33,467 nt of DNA from an uncultured Asticcacaulis sp. Lineage in GTDB: Bacteria; Pseudomonadota; Alphaproteobacteria; Caulobacterales; Caulobacteraceae. The stretch spans positions 1 through 33,467 of the forward strand of contig CAKZJB010000021.1 of assembly GCA_936940865.1 (NCBI GenBank), given 5' to 3'. The number at the start of each line of letters is the position of its first letter. Positions within the stretch are counted from its first letter, which is position 1. The notes beneath the pieces are model-generated. The model saw only the letters and a program-made list of their open reading frames with translations. It had not been told where the DNA came from and made no database searches. Made by a program: the position numbers and the translations under genes. Of this stretch, positions 30,285 to 33,467 are shown piece after piece.

Positions 30285-31271
30285 ATGCCAAATCTTTCGC
30301 CTCTCTCACCTCCTCTTAACCGCAAGGTCTGCGCGCTGGCGTACGACCGCATGCCGCTGTTCGAATTCAGCATCGCCGTCGAGTTTTTCGGGCTCGACCG
30401 GCCGGAAATGGGGCCGGACTGGTACAGGTTCAAAGTCGTCAGCCTCGATGGTCATCCGGCGCGCACGACGGCAGGGTTGACGGTGACGGCCGATGGCGGG
30501 CTGGAAGAGCTGGACGACGCCGGCACCATCGTCATTCCGGGGTGGCCGCCGAATGTGCCTGTGCCGCAGATTCTGATCGACATCCTCAGGCGCGCCTATC
30601 TTCGCGGCGCCCGCATCGTCACCATCTGCTCGGGCGCCTTCGTCCTGGCGGCGGCTGGGTTGCTGAAAGGCCGGCGCGCCACGACGCACTGGAAATATAC
30701 CGAGTATATGCGCACGACCTATCCTGAAGTCGAACTGGTGCCCGACGTCCTCTATGTCGACGAAGGCCAGATACTGACCTCGGCCGGCAGCGCGGCGGGC
30801 ATCGACCTGTGCCTGCACCTGGTTCGGCGCGACTATGGACCCGAAGCCGCCAATATCGTGGCGCGCCGGCTGGTCGTGCCGCCGCACCGCGACGGCGGAC
30901 AGGCGCAATATATCGAGCGCGCCGTGCCGATCGTCTATGAAAGCAGCCGCCTGGGCCCGCTCCTCGACTATATGCGCGCCCATCTCGACCAGGAGCATCG
31001 CATCGGCGACCTGGCGCGGCGGGCCGGCATGAGCGAGCGTACCTTCCTGCGCCGGTTTTCCGAGGCCACCGGCACGACGCCGGCGCGCTGGCTTCTGATG
31101 GCGCGTCTCGGTCAGGCGCGCGACCATCTGGAAGCCAGCGATCTCAGCGTCGAGGAGGTTGCGGCGCGCACGGGCTTTGGGACCACGACCAATCTGCGCC
31201 ATCATTTCCGCGAACAGTTGAACACCACGCCGACGGCGTATCGCGCGACCTTCTCGCGTGCGTCAGCGTGA
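30285..31271 (+). CDS. FtrA/GlxA-family transcriptional regulator (DJ-1/PfpI-AraC)
   Basis: AraC-type regulator of 328 residues. An N-terminal DJ-1/PfpI-like domain (about 10-185: ALAYDRMPLFEFSIAVEFFGL, TICSGAFVLAAAGLL and HW) is followed by a C-terminal AraC pair of helix-turn-helix motifs (IGDLARRAGMSERTFLRRF, and LSVEEVAARTGFGTTTNLRHHF). The strongest resemblance is to FtrA. It probably controls the divergent rhodanese gene through the 88-bp shared spacer, which has an AT-rich TGACATATATGGTAGATATC stretch. Start choice between ATG 30273 and 30285 is open. A strong terminator follows. Confidence 0.9.
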   Translation: MPNLSPLSPPLNRKVCALAYDRMPLFEFSIAVEFFGLDRPEMGPDWYRFKVVSLDGHPARTTAGLTVTADGGLEELDDAGTIVIPGWPPNVPVPQILIDILRRAYLRGARIVTICSGAFVLAAAGLLKGRRATTHWKYTEYMRTTYPEVELVPDVLYVDEGQILTSAGSAAGIDLCLHLVRRDYGPEAANIVARRLVVPPHRDGGQAQYIERAVPIVYESSRLGPLLDYMRAHLDQEHRIGDLARRAGMSERTFLRRFSEATGTTPARWLLMARLGQARDHLEASDLSVEEVAARTGFGTTTNLRHHFREQLNTTPTAYRATFSRASA

Positions 31272-31355
31272 GGATTTGCGGTATGCAATTGCATGGATTT
31301 CGGCATTGTCCGGTTGCCGTTTGACCGTCCGCCGGGAAGGCGCGCAAAATATGTG

Positions 31356-31390
31356 GGGGAGGATGCGCCTACATCCTCCCCCTTTTATTA
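31356..31390 (+). terminator. Intrinsic terminator after the FtrA-like gene
   Basis: A perfect 11-bp stem GGGGGAGGATG/CATCCTCCCCC with a 6-nt loop is followed by TTTTATT. It lies 85 bp after the regulator's stop. Confidence 0.93.
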
Positions 31391-31536
31391 CCTGAGCTGC
31401 GGCAACCCGGAGAAGGAAGTTCACTCAGATAATCTCGATTTCGGTGGCAGCCGGCCGAGGCGGCTTCCGTTATGTCAACATTTACGCACTTCCCCGTCCA
31501 TGTCGAATGAATAATAAGTAATGTTCGAACGGTACA

Positions 31537-31556
31537 TTTTGCAAATTTATGCAAAA
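31537..31556. repeat. TTTTGCA/TGCAAAA inverted repeat upstream of miaE
   Basis: Perfect 7-bp arms with a 6-bp AT centre inside the AT-rich block, about 165 bp before the miaE start. It is a candidate operator; no T-run or gene end suggests a terminator. Confidence 0.4.
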
Positions 31557-31719
31557 ACAATAGAGATTGTTTCATTGTCTACTTATAACAGTGGAAACGA
31601 AGTAATTTCAGGTTTCGTGAAATGGAGTGTAGGTACAGCCTCAGCGCGAATGAAGATTGTCTTTCCTCTTGATTCCGGCCGCGATCCTTGGCACTGCGGG
31701 GGACGTCACGGAGTACCTT

Positions 31720-32319
31720 ATGCTGGCTGATATCCATGCCTTCCTACGCAGCGAAACACCGGCCGCCTGGGTCGATGCGGCGGTCGAAAACATCGATCTT
31801 CTACTGCTCGACCACAAGAATTGCGAGTACAAGGCCGCCAGCAACGCCATCAACCTGATGGCCAAGTACCAGGAGCGCGTCGAACTGATCAACGCCATGT
31901 CGCGCCTGGCGCGCGAGGAACTGGTGCACTACGAACAGGTGCTGAAGATCATCAAGGCGCGGGGCGTGGAGCTTCGGCCCATCTCGGCGTCGCGCTATGC
32001 CGCGAGCCTCAGGACCCTGGTCCGGCGTAACGAGCCCGGCATGATGACCGATATCCTGGTGATCAGCGCCTTTATCGAGGCGCGCTCCTGCGAGCGTTTC
32101 GGCGCTATGGCCGCTCGCCTCGATCCCGAGCTGTCGAAATTCTATACCGGCCTGTTGGCCAGCGAGGCGCGGCATTTCCAGGGTTACCTCAAGCTGGCGC
32201 ATCTCTACGGCGATGCCGACGATATCGCTGAGCGGATCGAAGTCATTCGCCCGGTCGAACAGGCCCTGATCGCGGAGCCCGATACGGATTTCCGGTTTCA
32301 TAGCGGGCCGCCGCGTTAG
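31720..32319 (+). CDS. miaE: tRNA-(ms2io6A37) hydroxylase MiaE
   Basis: Di-iron oxygenase that hydroxylates the isopentenyl group of ms2i6A37 in tRNA, 199 residues. Iron ligands are visible as Glu36 (NCEYKAA), Glu67-x-x-His70 (EELVH), Glu120 (AFIEAR) and Glu149-x-x-His152 (SEARHF), the two ExxH pairs of the ferritin-like fold. The ATG at 31720 has ACGGAG at good spacing and matches the family start (TPAAWVDAAVENIDLLLLDH); an upstream TTG is unlikely. The AT-rich block upstream may hold its promoter. Confidence 0.92.
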   Translation: MLADIHAFLRSETPAAWVDAAVENIDLLLLDHKNCEYKAASNAINLMAKYQERVELINAMSRLAREELVHYEQVLKIIKARGVELRPISASRYAASLRTLVRRNEPGMMTDILVISAFIEARSCERFGAMAARLDPELSKFYTGLLASEARHFQGYLKLAHLYGDADDIAERIEVIRPVEQALIAEPDTDFRFHSGPPR

Positions 32320-32336
32320 GAACGGGTTGGAGGGGA

Positions 32337-32735
32337 ATGACGGATTTCATAGAGGCATTCGACGGCTGGAGCGGTCCTTCAGGTCCAGACGCGCCTGTAA
32401 AACTGATCCTGTACCAGATATTTAGCGAGAAGAGGCTCGAACTGCTCGCGCAACTTCTAGCCGAGACTCCGTTATTTATTGGTCGGGAAGTTCACGGTAT
32501 CAGCGGTGATCCGGGATGGTATCTTGACAGGCGGTCTGCGACGGATTTGGCGCCCGAATGGCCGGATGGGTCCGAATATAAGGCGGAACTCGATCCCAAG
32601 TTTTATGCTCCTCCTCAGACGTTTTTTATGAGCCGGGAAACGCTGCTTCACTATATCGACGTGGTTTTGCCTATCTATTGTTCGCTCCATCCGGATGAAG
32701 CGGACAAGGTCAAAGCGTTGTTTTCGGGTGAATAG
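32337..32735 (+). CDS. Hypothetical protein
   Basis: A 132-residue acidic protein I cannot assign. It is rich in Asp, Glu, aromatic residues and Pro (GYLDRR-like and YKAELDPKFYAPPQTFFM segments), with no signal peptide or membrane helix. The size and acidity are those of many small immunity-type or regulatory proteins, but no toxin gene is adjacent. GGAGGGGA directly precedes the ATG, and it starts 17 bp after the miaE stop, so it may be cotranscribed with it. Confidence 0.7.
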   Translation: MTDFIEAFDGWSGPSGPDAPVKLILYQIFSEKRLELLAQLLAETPLFIGREVHGISGDPGWYLDRRSATDLAPEWPDGSEYKAELDPKFYAPPQTFFMSRETLLHYIDVVLPIYCSLHPDEADKVKALFSGE

Positions 32736-32807
32736 CCGCTGCCACGTCTTGTCAGCAAATGCGAGTTAATAATTGCGGACGACATCCCCGCATTTCGAGC
32801 TTTCGTC

Positions 32808-33374
32808 ATGAATCCTACAGAATACTTGGCCTTTGAAACCCCGGACGATCTGTCTGCATGGCTGCGCGCGCACCATGCGACTGCGTCCGAGCTTTGGGTA
32901 CAGATGTACAAGAAGGCATCGGGTGTCGCGTCGGTAAATTGGGAAGACTGCGTCGTGGTGGCGCTGGCCTGGGGGTGGATCGACGGGCAAAGGCAGGCAC
33001 TCGACGATGTATCGTTCGTCCAGCGCTTCACACCGCGCCGGCCTGGGGCCAACTGGTCGAAGAAAAACTGCGAGCACGCGGAACGCCTGATTGCAGAGGG
33101 GCTGATGCAGTCGGCGGGCCTGGCGCACGTCGAGGCGGCAAAGGCCGATGGCCGGTGGGACAAGGCCTATGCCGGGTCCTCCGACATGGTTATTCCAGAG
33201 GATTTTTTGGCTGAGCTGGCGAAGGATGAAGTCGCGAAGGCGTTCTACGAAACGCTTGGCAAGACCAGCCGATTTTCGATCTATCATCGGCTGCATACGG
33301 CAAAGCGGCCCGAGACGCGCCAGAAGCGGATGGACGATATTCTGGCAAAGCTGGCGCGGCGGGAGAAGATATAG
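32808..33374 (+). CDS. YdeI/OmpD-associated family protein
   Basis: A 188-residue protein of the YdeI family, sometimes named bacteriocin-protection protein. Visible landmarks are the N-terminal WLRAHHATASELWVQMYKK, the WEDCVVVALAWGWIDGQRQ motif, the FTPRRPGANWSKKN motif, and the C-terminal RLHTAKRPETRQKRMDDIL. The last two-thirds match the family closely. The biochemical role is not known; the E. coli relative is linked to antimicrobial-peptide resistance. The dispersed repeat follows its stop. Confidence 0.9.
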   Translation: MNPTEYLAFETPDDLSAWLRAHHATASELWVQMYKKASGVASVNWEDCVVVALAWGWIDGQRQALDDVSFVQRFTPRRPGANWSKKNCEHAERLIAEGLMQSAGLAHVEAAKADGRWDKAYAGSSDMVIPEDFLAELAKDEVAKAFYETLGKTSRFSIYHRLHTAKRPETRQKRMDDILAKLARREKI

Positions 33375-33416
33375 GTGGCGGTAGCCGTATGGCGTCCCAA
33401 AAAAGCCGAGCGCTAA

Positions 33417-33467
33417 CTCTCCTCCCTACGCGCAGCGTGGGGAGGGGGACCGCGAAGCGGTGGAGGG
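33417..33467. repeat. Dispersed palindromic repeat, cut by window end
   Basis: CTCTCCTCCC, a hairpin around TACGCGCAGCGT, GGGGAGGGGGACCGCGAAGC and GGTGGAGGG match the left unit at 20207-20266 in the same orientation. Confidence 0.8.

Larger units (their letters stand above)
31272..31719. other. Intergenic stretch with terminator and AT-rich segment
   Basis: This 448-bp gap holds the terminator of the FtrA-like gene, a GCGGCAACCCGGAGA repeat (31400-31414) also found at 29750, and an AT-rich block (about 31490-31670) unlike the rest of the window. Short frames here have no family features and no convincing ribosome binding site. Confidence 0.6.

Noticed and set aside
31521-31730. 69-codon frame in the AT-rich block before miaE
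   Set aside because: It overlaps the miaE start, has no good ribosome binding site and no recognisable sequence.

Overview
The window reads as a GC-rich alphaproteobacterium, most likely Caulobacteraceae (Asticcacaulis is a reasonable guess, not proven). The clues are the gene families (OprB porin, TonB receptor with histidine acid phosphatase, flavin-dependent halogenase of the receptor-associated clade, MHYT-GGDEF-EAL protein, FtrA-type regulator), high GC, and regulatory sites that fit CcrM (GANTC), CtrA (TTAACCAT) and DnaA. No tRNA, rRNA, CRISPR array or insertion sequence was seen.

Layout. 0-3.5 kb: opgG-opgH for osmoregulated periplasmic glucans (minus strand). 3.7-9.2 kb: a NadM-like/Nudix protein on the minus strand, divergent from an uptake set of OprB porin, sodium:solute symporter and halogenase. 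9.2-9.9 kb: an AbrB-type antitoxin with a Doc-family protein that has lost its catalytic residues. 10.0-12.8 kb: an MHYT-PAS-PAS-GGDEF-EAL cyclic-di-GMP protein. 12.8-17.5 kb: a small membrane protein, then a TonB receptor translationally coupled to a secreted phytase-like phosphatase, with a DUF3175 gene upstream. 17.7-18.4 kb: a GntR/FCD regulator with a perfect palindrome upstream of its start.

18.4-22.1 kb is a complete plasmid/chromid-type replication module: a 0.76 kb non-coding GC-rich stretch, parA, an overlapping ribbon-helix-helix partner, repA (RPA family), and an origin with nine iterons in two classes either side of paired DnaA boxes, followed by an AT-rich unwinding region. GANTC sites cluster directly upstream of repA. 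DnaA-box-like sites and a CtrA-like half-site precede parA. One further iteron, matching the array in 17 consecutive bases, lies alone 16.8 kb away in the nudix/oprB intergenic region; this is the most unusual signal in the window.

22.2-26.7 kb: a four-gene MoxR operon (DUF4129, DUF4350, MoxR ATPase, DUF58). 26.9-28.0 kb: a membrane protein and a small nucleotidyltransferase. 28.1-29.2 kb: rplJ-rplL with a structured leader and a strong terminator. Essential ribosomal genes within 7 kb of a plasmid-type origin point to a chromid (secondary chromosome) or to a replicon integrated in the main chromosome. 29.3-33.4 kb: DUF1272, a rhodanese divergent from an FtrA-like regulator, miaE, a hypothetical gene and a YdeI-family gene. 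A dispersed palindromic intergenic repeat occurs near 20.2-20.4, 26.8 and 33.4 kb.
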